From positions 9,550,001 to 9,614,000 of the forward strand of contig OX485806.1 in NCBI GenBank assembly GCA_950295325.1: a stretch of 64,000 nucleotides of DNA, in the 5' to 3' direction. Shown here one piece after another: positions 35,188 to 46,635 of this stretch. The notes beneath the pieces are model-generated. The model was not told the DNA's origin and did not search any database. It saw nothing but the letters and a program-made list of their open reading frames with translations. Position 1 is the stretch's first letter. Each line of letters starts with the position of its first letter. A program made the translations under genes and the position numbers. Origin of the DNA: Polytrichum commune. Taxonomy: Eukaryota > Streptophyta > Polytrichopsida > Polytrichales > Polytrichaceae.

Positions 35188-35668
35188 CCATAAAATATCC
35201 TACCCACATGGTTTCACATCTTTCTATACCAATGTTGATGACAACCTGATAGTTTGACATATAAGTGCAAAAGTCCATGCTATAGCCTCTAAATCCTTGG
35301 ACAATTTACACATATTTTCCATATCACATGACCTGCCATGTATTCAAGTTTGTTGTTGTTGTTGTCGTGTGTTTTTTCTATACCCATATCCATTGGTAAA
35401 TGAAAAAAAAGTTTGCCCCACAACATTGGTACATTCATATTGTACCAGTGTTGTATGGACATCGTTTTTCCATTTACCATTGGGTGAGGATGTTGAAGAG
35501 AACTTAGACACTGATACCGAACGGATCATGGGAATTGAAAATATGTGTAAATTGTCCAAGGATGTAGAGGTTATAACATGCACTTTTACATTGACATATG
35601 TCAAAACATCAGGCGTTCATCAATATTGGTATTGTAGGATGTTGGGTTGGATATTTTTTGTTATCCCC
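35188..35668. repeat. 480-bp near-palindrome (foldback)
   Basis: Arms are complementary from AAAATATCC..ACCC on the left to GGGTTGGATATTTT on the right. They pass through TCCTTGGACAATTTACACAT / ATGTGTAAATTGTCCAAGGA and reach an inner stem CATTGGTAAATG...CATTTACCATTGG around a TTGGTAC..GTACCA core near 35431-35445. A spacer difference near 35345/35510 is the main interruption. ORFs appear on both strands only because the arms mirror each other. Confidence 0.75.
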
Positions 35669-35755
35669 GTGTACATATTACCCTAATTGGTACCGAGGTT
35701 GAACACGAGTTACCACCTTCACAACGTTGGTACGTACCAATGAATGGGATTTGGG

Positions 35756-35830
35756 TAAACCAACCCATACACTCGTTCCTTGTTGGATGCCTAACCCTTG
35801 CCTCCAAGGAGCCAGTGTATGGGTTGGTTC
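35756..35830. repeat. 75-bp miniature inverted repeat
   Basis: AACCAACCCATACACT..TCCTTG is mirrored by CCAAGGA..AGTGTATGGGTTGGTT with a short loop. It abuts the family A copy that starts at 35840. Confidence 0.6.
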
Positions 35831-35839
35831 GCCCCAGCC

Positions 35840-36177
35840 CAATGAACAGGGAGAACCGGCCATTAGTTACGCATGAAATGGTTTACTACAGGGCAATTGA
35901 CTTGCGTCAATGGAAACTAGTCCTGTGTCATTTCAAATTTTGTAAATCTACCACCATGATAAAAACTTGTATTTTTTTTTCATCGACGTAAGACCGATTG
36001 CCTAGGATTCATATGCTAGTAGTGGTCGAGTTTGAAAAATAATTGGTTGAAGTTCAAGCCCTCAAGAGAATTACCGATCATTTTAGAGGAATTCATAGAA
36101 TATACCTCAAGTTAATAAAGAAAAACTGAAAGACGTTGACATGTAACCGGTTCGACTTGGACACACTAGGATCTCGA
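35840..36177 (-). mobile_element. family A MITE interrupted by a family I insertion
   Basis: Starts CAATGAACAGGGAGAACCGG and resumes GAGTTTGAAAAATAATTGG after about 140 bp of family I sequence (roughly 35885-36024). The family I ends read ACTACAGGG and CTAGTAGT, hinting at short inverted ACTAC termini. The distal end of A is truncated at about 36177. Confidence 0.6.
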
Positions 36178-36189
36178 GTGAGGGGTTGT

Positions 36190-36385
36190 TGACATCATGG
36201 ACCTTCAAGTTATCCCATGTCAAAGGCCATTTTTCCATGGTCACACTTCCATGGTCCAGTTTCTAAAAAACGCATGTTTAAAGCCTTTGGGCCCTTAACT
36301 AGGTGTAAACCCAATGTGGACCAAGAAAAGCAACCATGCACCAAAAAGTGGATGTGTTGATTTTTCTTTTTTAAAATTACGTCCA
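36190..36385 (+). repeat. dispersed repeat, family G, copy 1
   Basis: GGTTGTTGACATCATGGACC ... GTGTAAACCCAATGTGGACC ... GTTGATTTTTC matches 39235-39425 in reverse complement. The partner's end GGTCCATGGTGTAAACCGG suggests a terminal GGTTTACACCATGGACC. A partial third end lies at 38475. Confidence 0.5.
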
Positions 36386-37156
36386 AAAAGGATAGTTTTG
36401 GGAATATTCTTCATGTTTGATCTTCTCCCCTTCTTCTTCCTCCATTATTTTCATGTAACTAGGGGTTGGGGGGGCGATTTAAAATTTTAAAACGACGTTT
36501 CTTTGCCACGGTCCCCCGACATTCGCAAGGACCTCTTTTGCCCCTCCCACTGCAAAACCTGCTGGACAATGACAACGGATAATGAAGGCCTGGGACAAAA
36601 AACCTTTTGAAGACCTCAAGTTCTATGGTCACTCCTACAATGCTTTTCCTAATGATGTAAACTGAAGTGGTCCCAGGATAAGTTCAATGGCCAATCACAT
36701 CTTCAAGAGGAGGAAGGGTTCATGATACTTCACGGTACATGATGTAAAGTAAACAGCCCCTGATTATGTCTCAATTAAGCTCTCTCCGGACACTGGTACA
36801 TGTGCCCCCACCACACAACACACATGACTACTAACTGTCAACACCCGACTCATCGGACTCAAGCCACATAGAATAGAATAGAATATATTCAAACAACTTC
36901 ATAGAGGCTATGTATATATAGCTGTATCCCTCCATTCATTTGGATGTCACATAGAATATTATAATGTTCAAAACCCACCTCCCTTGGAGCTATGTAGTTG
37001 CCGAAGTCGGTTGGGTTTACTATCATCATGGGGGCCAACAACCAACTTAATTATTATGAAGTTGCTTGGCAACCATGTGGCAAGCCAAGCCAAGTGGGCC
37101 AAGTAAGTTAGCTAGCTAGTGGCTCGCACTATGGGGTTTGGCATGCCCTCCTCACG
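36386..37156. other. no gene recognised
   Basis: Non-coding. Contains a GAATAGAATAGAATATA run near 36862 and no dispersed repeat I could pair. Confidence 0.4.
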
Positions 37157-37354
37157 GACACGAGCCAAGAGCCGTGACCATGAAATTGTGAGAGCCCAAA
37201 AGAACGTGTGCAAAAGCCGTCCGAACCCACCTCCAAAGTTATGTAGTGTGGTCACGGGCCCTCAAGTGTAATAGTGGGTTGGCATATGTGCCCGGGCCCT
37301 CAACCGGATGCTATTTCAATGAATTTCTGATCATGTGGATCCTCGCACATGATA

Positions 37355-37949
37355 CAATAATCTCCCGCTTAAGTACGCACCTGTTTAAATACGCATCCCG
37401 GTTAAGTGCACAATTTTTTTGACAAAAAGTAGGGTTCATACTTTATTGTTTGAACATGTCATGCAAAGTCATTTGCCACGAATGCATAAAATTTTGAGCT
37501 TGACATTAAATGTTTGTTTCTTGACATCTCGCTGAAACGCCTCAAACGATCGGAGCAAAGCAATTGTCGTCGATGTCGAGGACAATGTTGTGTAGAGCTT
37601 CAAAGCCTTTGAACTCGGTAGCACTTTCAGATTCAACAAATGTCTTGATAGGTTGGATTTCGTTGCAACATGTTCTCCCGATTATCCCAGACTTTCAGGA
37701 TGGTGCCTTCGTTGACTTCATACCCCCGCCCCAATGCATGTTTGCTCGGCGCGTTTGGCTTGCTCAACTTTGCAATGATTTCACATTGTTGGGCTTCGGT
37801 CAAGCAGGTTGCCTCAAGTTTCATCCGTTTCCCATTGTGATTCATCGAATTACATGGTCTAGAAAGCGATATGAGTAAAGTACGCACCTACCAACTAAGT
37901 GCGCACCAACGCTCCAGCTCAAAGTGCATACTTAAGCGAGAGATTACTG
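37355..37949. mobile_element. pogo/Tigger-like non-autonomous element
   Basis: Inverted ends CAATAATCTCCCGCTTAAGT and CAGTAATCTCTCGCTTAAGT, flanked by TA on each side. The empty site in sibling family H copies reads ...GATATAATAG or similar, confirming a TA duplication. The ends resemble the CAGTA...CGCTTA termini of pogo-like Tc1/mariner elements. Inside, minus strand, is a fragment of the DNA-binding region. The catalytic domain is missing. Confidence 0.8.
37640..37880 (-). pseudogene. CENP-B/pogo-type helix-turn-helix fragment of transposase
   Basis: The minus frame reads RMKLEATCLTEAQQCEIIAK, then SKHALGREYEV-like residues (here ALGRGYEVNEGTILKVWDNR). This is the N-terminal HTH of Tigger/pogo/CENP-B-like proteins that binds the element ends. 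It has no DDE domain. Residual peptide-like sequence continues towards 37565. It lies wholly inside the TA-flanked element. Confidence 0.65.
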
Positions 37950-38259
37950 TATAATAGATAATAGAATAAACCAACGGTTGTGAGCGTTCGGAGTGCCATG
38001 GTCTCCCAATGGTTTTGTGTTAGGCCTACCTCCAAGAGGTGGTTTTTGAAAATAATCCGAGTGACCATGAAACATGATCCATTGGATGCCATGCAGGAAT
38101 CCACGTAAACTTTCACATCCATCTTGCATTCACATACTCCGTTGGTGCCCTCAAGCCTAGTGTGAAGTAGCGAACTTGGACCGGCTCCGCCTTTCCCACC
38201 AATGAGCGTGCTTGGTGTGTAATGGTCACGGGCTCTCAGTCTCGTGTGTGAAGTGGCCC

Positions 38260-39234
38260 TCAATCCCAACTTCCCAAGAGTGCACATGTGCATGCTTTCT
38301 ATGGGAACTCTTCCTCGGCTGGGTTCATTGATTAGCTTCTAATATATAACATGCCTCCAATCAAGTGTTTTCTGCAGTCCATTGACTTATTAGTAATGGA
38401 CCGTAGTCACCGGCCTCATGAGCGGTGGAGTACATTAGTACTACACCCCACTACACCGTTTGTGGGGTCAATAGCTAGCGAAGGGTTGTTTACACCATGG
38501 ACCACGAAGTCATCCCAGGGCGATGTAAGAGCGTTGATTGGTTGTTGAAGTCGTCCGGGACCACTTCGGTTTACACTTAGGAAAAAATGGCAAAGTGACC
38601 ATGGAGGTCAAGGTCCTTAAAAGACTTAGTGTAAGCCCTAAATAGTCCACTGACATGGTCCTCCGCGTGTTGCGGTGAGAGAGGCAAGAGAGGTGGTGTG
38701 GTAGGAAAAAGCAAGGGGCCATGGCAAGGAAATGCCGTTATATTACATTTTGAATGAGATCTTTTTAGGGGGATGTATATACAACTCTTCCCACTAGGTA
38801 AGGCTCACAAGGCACACTTTTCAACATGTGTGTGTTGTAATGAATCTTGAGAAGCAAGTCTACCCTCTATGTGCCTAGACCATATCATAGCCCATGAGAC
38901 ATACCATTTCTTGCCTGCACTAACCCCTTGAACCCGCTCCCACATGTTTCACCAAACAATGTGGGACATCTAGAACTCAAGAATTTGAGTACACATGGTG
39001 AGGTAGGTTGCAAATAATGCTCAATGTACAACACAAGGTACATGTCACATGTAAATTACATTGAACATGTACAAATCAAATCGCTCGTTTTTTTTGTGAA
39101 AATTGTTGTGAGAAGATTTGCAAGCCACATCTTCGACACATTTAACAAGAAGTGAACAAGTGAAGACCAAGAGAAGACTAGACAATGGTCAAACTTGATA
39201 AAAAAAATTCAAATTTTCCTTTTTAAGGCATATA
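38260..39234. other. no gene recognised
   Basis: A partial family G end at about 38475 (TTGTTTACACCATGGACC) and an AT-rich remainder. No supported coding frame. Confidence 0.4.
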
Positions 39235-39425
39235 TATATTTTTAAATCAACACATTCACTTTGTGGTGCATGGTCATTCTTCTTGGTCCACATTTTGGTT
39301 TACGCCTAGTGAGGGGCCCAAAGGCTTTGTACATTTATTTTTTAAGAAATCGGACCATGGAAAAAGGCCATCTTCCATGGTCCAACTTCATGGTCCATGG
39401 TGTAAACCGGCCCTTAGTGTCACGG
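39235..39425 (-). repeat. dispersed repeat, family G, copy 2
   Basis: Reverse complement of 36190-36385; ends GGTCCATGGTGTAAACCGGC. Short frames through it are shared with copy 1 only by homology. Confidence 0.5.
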
Positions 39426-39429
39426 ACGT

Positions 39430-39740
39430 TGTTTGCAAAGGGCATGAACTAGATGCCTAGAGGTCTCAAAGTGCCACGCCTGCTAATTGGCAATGTAATT
39501 CCGATTCGTCAAAATGAGTGATTTGTGTAAGTGGAAACACTATCTACATTATGACATTTAAAGTAGCACATTGAGAGATGTTAGATGAGAGTGTTGTGTT
39601 TTAGTATGCAAGTGGAAGATCTTTTTGAGGGGACTCATGGTAAGTGTCATTTGTTTACATTTTAGTATGTAGGAGGGAGATATTCTTAAGCATACTAACG
39701 GCAAGTGTCATTTGTGTACACTTTAGTCAACTTATGGAAC
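39430..39740 (+). repeat. dispersed repeat, family F, copy 1
   Basis: GATGCCTAGAGGTCTCAAAGTG near 39450 recurs at 62480. The TTAGTATGCAAG..GAAGATCT and AAGTGTCATTTGTGTACAC blocks (39600-39725) recur in reverse complement at 61990-62115. Boundaries unclear. Confidence 0.45.
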
Positions 39741-40000
39741 ATTGTGTAACATAGGCATGCAGCTCATAACACTATTGAACATGCTCATGCGAAGATGATA
39801 GTAAGCGCACTTGAATGCCAAGTGTCACGAGGTGACAATTATGATGAAGTTGCTACTCATCAATGTAACCTAGCAACACTCCTCAAAATAGGGTAAGTGA
39901 GACTATTTATGCATGTGACACTAAATACCATAGACGGTGTATCTATTTAGTATCAGATGATATTTTACGGCATTGTGGTAACTTTTCTAATGATACTCGA

Positions 40001-40235
40001 CAAACGAGGAGAACCGGTTGCTAGTTACTTACAAATGAATCGGTTGAATTTGAGAAATATCCAATTGAAGTTCAAGACTTCAGTAAAATTCCTCATCATT
40101 TAAGAGAAATTTATAGAATATACCCCAGTTCAATAAAGAAAAACCAAAAAATGTTAGCATGTAACCGGTTGGACTTGGAAACACTAGGATTATGACCGAT
40201 GATGCACTAAAATCTCCTTGGACACTGAGGACGCT
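40001..40235 (-). mobile_element. family A MITE, reverse orientation
   Basis: Runs from CAAACGAGGAGAACCGG to CTCCTTGGACACTG with all family landmarks, including AACCGGTTGGACTTGGAAAC. No 8-bp duplication is recognisable, so the flanks have decayed or recombined. Confidence 0.65.
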
Positions 40236-42030
40236 TCTTATGAATAAGATTACAAGCACCATCATCCCAACTTACTTTTAGTTCATCCACTTTTCATCCA
40301 TGTTTAGTTTGGTAAATTCTGCAGCTAAACAATTCTTAATGAAAAATAATGCCCAGATTTTTTTACGAGGCTTGATAACTAATGTTTAAAGACTTATTTA
40401 GTGTTAGTGACACTACACGGGCATTATACAAATAGTAGTATATATGGAGCAGGACAAATAGAATTGGTGACACTAAATACGAGATTCAATGCCGTACTCT
40501 ATGAAAAGTGATAAGCTTCTTCCCATGAGTAATGGATGCCTTAATGCTCCATTTGGGGTCATAATCATGTTGGAAAGCTCCGTACATACTTTAGAAGTTG
40601 AATCTAGCCACCATCAATGTGAGAGGCAAGGGGCAATAAGGGATATGGAAGCCATGGATAAGGTCCAAAGAATTGAAGTAGGGACCGTTTAGGAGTCACA
40701 AGCGTATTCATTGGATAATCACGACCATTTAGACTAAATTGAATAATGCATTGGACAATCAAGGTCATTAATGTAGTTTTTTTTTGGTGTAAACTAGATG
40801 TATGGCAGGTGGCCCTATTTTTGGTGTTTCCAAGTTTTGCCTTCACGCAGAGTCCGGGGAGTTCTGTAGAGAAAACGGCTAATTGCCGAGCTTTCTGGAG
40901 GTGGCTCGGATTTTTCAATTTTTACCCGGAAGTGGGCCTAGAGAGTGCAAAATTTATCAGTTGATAGCCCCCATTTCCTAATGTATTTAGGCAATTAGCC
41001 GACATTTTTTTTTTCATTTATGCAACTTCCGAAAGGTCTAAAGTGGGGCCGGTTTTATATTTTGGAGGTGGATGTGTCATTGTCATTTAGTCTTTCTTTT
41101 TTTTCAAGTGTTTAGGATTAAATAATGTGGGCATTCACTCTCCAATTTTTTTCGTCTAAATAGTATCCTTAGCAGAAGTTGAACCTGGCAAAGCCCTACC
41201 ATATTAGTCTCAATATGTTTGTCTCACTGTAAGTACAGTACCTCACAGTTTCGCATATCTCCTCACAGTTTCGCAGAGCAACAACAATGAAAACCTCTTG
41301 AAGCTATTGTCACTCAACAATCCAGCAATTCTAGAACTCAAAAACTCATAATGCAAACGAAAATGCAAGCTCCACTGCTACAAAATGGAAGTTGTGGCGG
41401 GAAGCAAGTAACCCTAAACCACAAGCCACACTAACCCTAAACCACAAGCCAACAAGGCATAGTCTCCAACTATGCATAGTATTGAAAAAATTACCTAAAA
41501 TATTTATATTTGGTCGGTTGCCCGCCGTGAAAATAAATTTTCAATCGGTAATTAGCCGTGGATACCGTAACACAATAGTTGGTTCGTCCCCTGGCGAACG
41601 AATATTTATTTATTTTGAAAAAATAAGGTTCGCCTCTCAAAAAACTGAATTTCTCAATTTTCATTTTTAGCAAAAAAATCAGTAAAAATGACCTTAAATG
41701 GCTTAGAAACACCAAAAGATTGCAAAAATTAATTTATTTTATTTTCGTTTTTCTGTCTTCATAATTTCATAATTTTTACGTTTTTTATTTTTAGAATTAT
41801 TTTTGAACGAACCAGCTATGGTACTACGGTACTCTAGGGCAGCTTGCCTTAATGCCGGCATTTTTTTTGTTCTAATTGGCCCATTTCCGTAATCCTTGAT
41901 TTCTTCCGGAACCCCTTCCTAAACTTTCCAATTGCATTCGGAAATTCTCAAAATCAACCGCCTAGCTTGTAACTAACTGCCGGCACTACCCGTTCATTGC
42001 CTCCACGTACAATCGTGACCTTTGCAAGCT
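40236..42030. other. no gene recognised
   Basis: 40380-40490 carries TTTAGTGTTAGTGACACT and GGTGACACTAAATAC, pieces of families B/C. 40780-41830 is T-rich with repeated AATTAGCCG words (CTAATTGCCGAG, GCAATTAGCCGACA, GTAATTAGCCGTGG). 41400-41460 repeats ACTAACCCTAAACCACAAGCC. No gene. Confidence 0.4.
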
Positions 42031-42037
42031 AGTATAA

Positions 42038-43900
42038 TCATCTCATATAGTACGCAACTAGTTTGACATGTGACTTCCCGTGCACACTTTTAAGACTTTT
42101 TGAAAAAAATCCACTTTGTTGCAAAAGGGCCTCAAGATATACAATGTTTTTTGTATGAAAATCAACACTATTATCCATATGGGGTACTACGACATTGTTC
42201 GAAGCAATAGCACGGGAGAGCATATGCGAGAAAATGAACACATGTTCTCCAACATATGGTCTTGAGAGGATGTGAACCTCCAACACTAGATGGGAGTATT
42301 TTGTCAAGATCATACATGCGTCATTACATAAACCATGTCTTGGAGCCAAATTCGTGATATAAAAATTAAAGGACACCCAATTTTGAGGTCCACTTTGGCC
42401 AATGATAACCCAAAATTGTCGAGGTTTTTTAAATATTCATGGGGGACAAGTAGCACGCGTGTTCAATCTGATTGGAATTTGTGTCAAAGAAACTCAACAT
42501 AGGGCCATGTAATCTTCTCAATACCTCTATATTAAGGCTATTGATGCTAGCATTACATGGATGTAAAGTAAAGGGATCTCTCAAAATCTAGAATGTGACA
42601 ATCAAAACATCATACATATTGGTGTGGATGTGGTCTATAAGTGCATCAAAAGAGGCATTTTGTCACTACATCAATGTAGTGCTACGGAATGTTGTCATTG
42701 TCAATATTAAAGCCATTACCGACTTCCAAAAGTTAGGCAACAAAATGTGTGTGTTGAGAGTAACATCCTGCAAACACGTATTTATTCGTAATTCTTAATT
42801 TGTATATGACCCACAAAGAAGATCTTCATATGCATATTCCTACTATTTGTGCCCTCCTCCCTGTGCCAAAAATCAATTTGTCAAAAATCACTACCAAACA
42901 TGGATATGGCACCTCTTAAGGGGGTGTGCACGTCACAAATGTCTCTCAATGACAATGTTAGACGTGTATTTTTTCCGGAATGATCAAGTCCATGCACGCA
43001 ACATAAGGGCATATTCAAGTCCTTATTTATCCTGCAATTTGAGGCATGATTCACTCCAAAGGGTATGCTAAACATAAAATGAACGGTGTGGCCTCCGTCA
43101 AGATTTGGAGTAGCTATTCCAAAAGAACCGACAAAAATTTCAATTTTTCTTCTCACTGTGCAGCTTGGCAAAGAGCATGTTGTAGAGAAAGACCTTGCTT
43201 GTGCTACCACGACCGTTAACAAAAAGAAGAAGAAGTCCATGTTGCACCATATGTAGCGTGTTGATCAACATCAAAAGAGGCTCGTTGTCTTTCACAAGAG
43301 TGCAAAGCCGATCTTGGTTCTAGTCCAATTGTTCACTAATAAAACAATTACCATGTGATGGTTCCAATCAAGGTGTGGCAAAGGCATCGGGTGAAACTTA
43401 GAGAGGTCTTTGCTAGATTGTTAGCGTAGCATTTCAGTGATGAGGAACCAACCAATATCATACATATGATCAATAGAAGGATCATTGATGGCATGTTAAT
43501 CTTGCAATCAATGCCTAATTCGTCACGCAAACTATTATGAAATTAATCTCATTATGTTACAATACAAGTGTGTTAAAAATTTACAGAATAAGTGGGTTGA
43601 CAATCCTTGAAATCGACGCAAGTAGATTGCATAGCGTGGATGCCATGCACATGATAGAAACTTTTTCCAACCATTGCACCAACTCTCCATCAGACTCTGA
43701 CAAGCCCATGGACATGCACATACCTTTGAAAGTGGGACACAATACACCATGCGCCGTGTGAAGATTTTGGAAAGAAAGGAGGCATATCACAATTGTCATA
43801 ATCAACTAAAAGTAGAGGTATCCTCCAGAATGGTTGGCAATGTATGATCTCCCAATGAAACATTAAAAGTTTGTGACACGAACATGCGCAACGCATATGC
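42038..43900 (-). pseudogene. Helitron PIF1-like helicase region, broken
   Basis: Helicase domain of a rolling-circle transposon protein. On minus, in order but across several frames: HTAHGVLCPTFKGMCMSMGL and LVQWLEKVSIMCMASTL (pre-helicase block, 43805-43590); VNGRGSTSKVFLYNMLFAKL (Walker A, normally GPGGTGKTF, near 43220); FGIATPNLDGGHTVHFMFSI and LTLSLRDICDVHTPL (43120-42900); SFDALIDHIHTNM (~42640); and NLAPRHGLCNDACMILTKYS (42350-42290). The last is the LxPxxGLCNGTR motif near the C-terminus. Walker A keeps the Lys but is otherwise degraded. The Rep (HUH) domain and Helitron ends are not identified. Confidence 0.85.
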
Positions 43901-46028
43901 TAAACCACGATAATTGATGCATGTGGCAATTTTTGGCAACTTGTGCATTGGCAATATTAAAATCAAGAGCTTTGAATATGCTTGAACATGTCTTTAGCAA
44001 GCTTGGCATATGGTTTATGGCAAATATGACACACATCTATCTGCTCTAACAAACATGTTGATGAAAAGAAATTTTGGTTAAGTGCCCTCCAACTTGGAGA
44101 GCTCTCAAGTTGTTTCAAACTGTTGTATTAAGTAAGCATCTTGTCAAGTTTACATAGTTATTAGTAAATTTCATATATAGCATAACTTTGCTTCAAAGTT
44201 CAATTTGGGTGATATTTTTGAGATAATTTTGTTTTTACTCTCAATTTCAAGATTGGCATGCATTTGTGTGTAGATTTCAATCTAAAAGAAGCATTTTTTG
44301 TCATGGAGTTTTGGTTGTAATTTAAATTAGTTCCAACAATTCAAGATCAAGGAAGTGGGTGACCATGTGGAGGATAATGTAGGCAACTTGAACAAATTGA
44401 TCCCAAATTTGTAGGAGATTTAGAAGCTAGACGTGCAACCAAAAAATATCATGATGATAGTTGTTACATTGGTGATGGGGACAATTTTACAATTATGATG
44501 GATTCGATGCAAGGTTGGGGGTTGCTTCGTTGAATTGGGTCAACATCCTTAAGGACCCCTATTCAATTGAACTATGGCTTATTGGCTTCGAGTGGGCATT
44601 ATAGTAGATGTGAGGGAGGCAAAGGCTCGTCGTGTAGTTGTTGGTCCAAACTATGATTGTAGTTGTTGTTGTGAATTGTGTTCTTCCCAAGCCAACAATC
44701 GTGTAATTGCTACAACTCCAAACAAAGCCAACACATGGCGGCATGGTGTTGGGTGTAGCCATCTCAAGATGTTGGAGCAAGAGACAAAGTGTTTGGATCC
44801 ATCGTAGATGAATTGTTTATAGTTTTAAATGTTGCATCAACAAGGGCAACTCATTCACAAAGTTTACAGGACAACCAAACACAATGTCCCTCCCATCTAG
44901 GACACATTGATAGATTCAAGCAGTGTAACCCTTCACTTATTTTAGATAGACTTGACTAACATTGAAGGAGGCGATTTTGAGATTATATCACTAGGTAGGC
45001 GTAAAAATATATATGCACATGGTTCAATGAGTAAATGGATGCAATTTATCAAGATGTGGATGACACGGCATTAAGACTAGTTCAACTAACATTAGTGGCA
45101 ACATGGGACAACAACTAGTTCATTAACATACAATGTTATTGAAAGAACGTTGAGTGGGAGGAGGAACAAACATGAATTTTTTTTCATGAAGGAAAAGGCG
45201 GTTCTTGTTGTGCAACCAACTAGGATTATTCCCATAAAAAGATAACATAATTTGCTCACTTAATACGTTATGTAGCTTTGCAATTAATGTGTGAGCAACA
45301 ATGAAATGAAATGGATAAAACATTGATGATGTTATTGAGTGCCATAACAATGTTTTCTTTCAAAATACAGTTGTGCACAAGCATGTGAAAATTTATAAGA
45401 AAAAAATGACAAACTATATGCATCTATCCCACTCCCAACCATCAATAACCTTCTTGGCTTACAACTTGGCTCACCTTGCCAAAGCCATACAAGGTGCAAC
45501 TCTACTATGATGGTGTCCTCGTCGTGGACACTTGTCTTTACTCAAATATAACATGTGTGTGACAAAATATGTCAACTACTTTGTTGCATACATGGCTATG
45601 TCGGCATTGTGCAATTTCCAACCCATTGCTAATTTTAGTGATAGATTGTTGGCCCAATCAGTTGCACATGGAGGTCATTGGAGACGTGACATTAAAACTT
45701 GACCTTAATGAAGGATTGGACCGTGCACCCGATTGGACTTGGAAACGCTAGGAACTTGACCGAATTAAGCCCAAAAAATCTCCCTAGGCAACTGGACAAT
45801 AATGAATCACATACAGTATTGGAATATGTTAGTTATGATATCCATAAGGATGCTGAGGTCAGGGTGTCCCATCCTCTAGAACTAACTAATAATACGTCAG
45901 CAAGGTGCACTAGAAGATTGGACACCAATAATTAATCCGGGCTTAATTAAGCTGAGTTAGTAGTTTAAATAATTAATTAGTTTGATAAGTATGGTGGGAT
46001 GCATGGAGCAACTTGAACCGTAGGGCAG
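43901..46028. other. no intact gene; possible upstream Helitron remnant and a family A fragment
   Basis: Upstream (on minus) of the helicase relic I expected a Rep domain but found no HUH motif. 45715-45790 is a reverse family A fragment (GATTGGACTTGGAAACGCTA ... AAAAATCTCCC). The ORF at 44574-44804 has no recognisable domain. Confidence 0.4.
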
Positions 46029-46031
46029 TTA

Positions 46032-46425
46032 GAGCATCCTCAGTCGGTCTAGGTAAAGCTCACTGCAAACCAAGACCTATCTTGCTTAAAATTGCTCAAA
46101 ATTTAGAGGGAGTGCACCAAATCTTGCTTAAAATGGACAGATCCTCCCACACTCCCTCTAAATGTCAAAAATTTGGAGGGAGTGTGGGAGGATCTTTCCA
46201 TTTTAAAGCAAGATTTGGTGCACTCCCTCTAAATTTTGAAAATGTGGTGTTTTCAATGAGGGATTTCACCTACGTCAAATTTTTACAATTCTTTTTTCTT
46301 GAGAAATATCTCACGTTTATTTAGGTGTGCTTCTAATGATGGTAATTTCAGTTTCTAATTTTAGGTCAGTCAAAAGATAGGTTTTGGTTTGCAGTGAGCT
46401 TTACCTAGACCGACTGAGGATGCTC
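46032..46425. mobile_element. PIF/Harbinger-type (Tourist-like) MITE with 50-bp terminal inverted repeats
   Basis: 394 bp flanked by TTA on both sides (46029-46031, 46426-46428). The terminal repeats 46032-46081 and 46376-46425 match at 49 of 50 positions and start GAGCATCCTCAGTCGGTCTA. A TTA/TAA target and GAGCATC-type ends are typical of Harbinger MITEs. The high arm identity implies recent insertion. It contains an internal hairpin (next entry). Confidence 0.85.
46098..46237. repeat. internal 66-bp-arm hairpin, miRNA-precursor-like
   Basis: Arms 46098-46163 and 46171-46237 pair with two mismatches and one single-base bulge around a 7-nt loop (GTCAAAA). Each arm also carries AGAGGGAGTG and CACTCCCTCT, so a smaller alternative fold is possible. 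It sits between the MITE's own terminal repeats, giving a hairpin within a hairpin. A transcript through it would be an efficient Dicer-like substrate. No miRNA is asserted. Confidence 0.7.
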
Positions 46426-46635
46426 TTAGTTAAGGGACGGTTCACATGGGGTCTCAAGTCCCACTCATGTTGGTTCTTGATTATTTTATGCATACATGTT
46501 CACTGGGCTCATGTTGAGAGTTGGGTCTGGTTTTTTGCTTGGCCAAACTCTCAACAAAAGTTTCAAGTCTCACCTTCACAAAGTGTTGCCATGCAGGCAT
46601 CCATGTCATATTTGAGACCTTCTTTGAAGTGCTAA

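Larger units (their letters stand above)
37157..38259 (-). mobile_element. GGGCC-ended MITE, family H, copy 3, split by a pogo-like element
   Basis: The family H sequence is continuous with copies 1 and 2 on both sides of a 595-bp insertion at 37355-37949. The right end AAGTGGCCC is intact; the left end is degraded (CACGGACACGAGCC). Confidence 0.65.
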
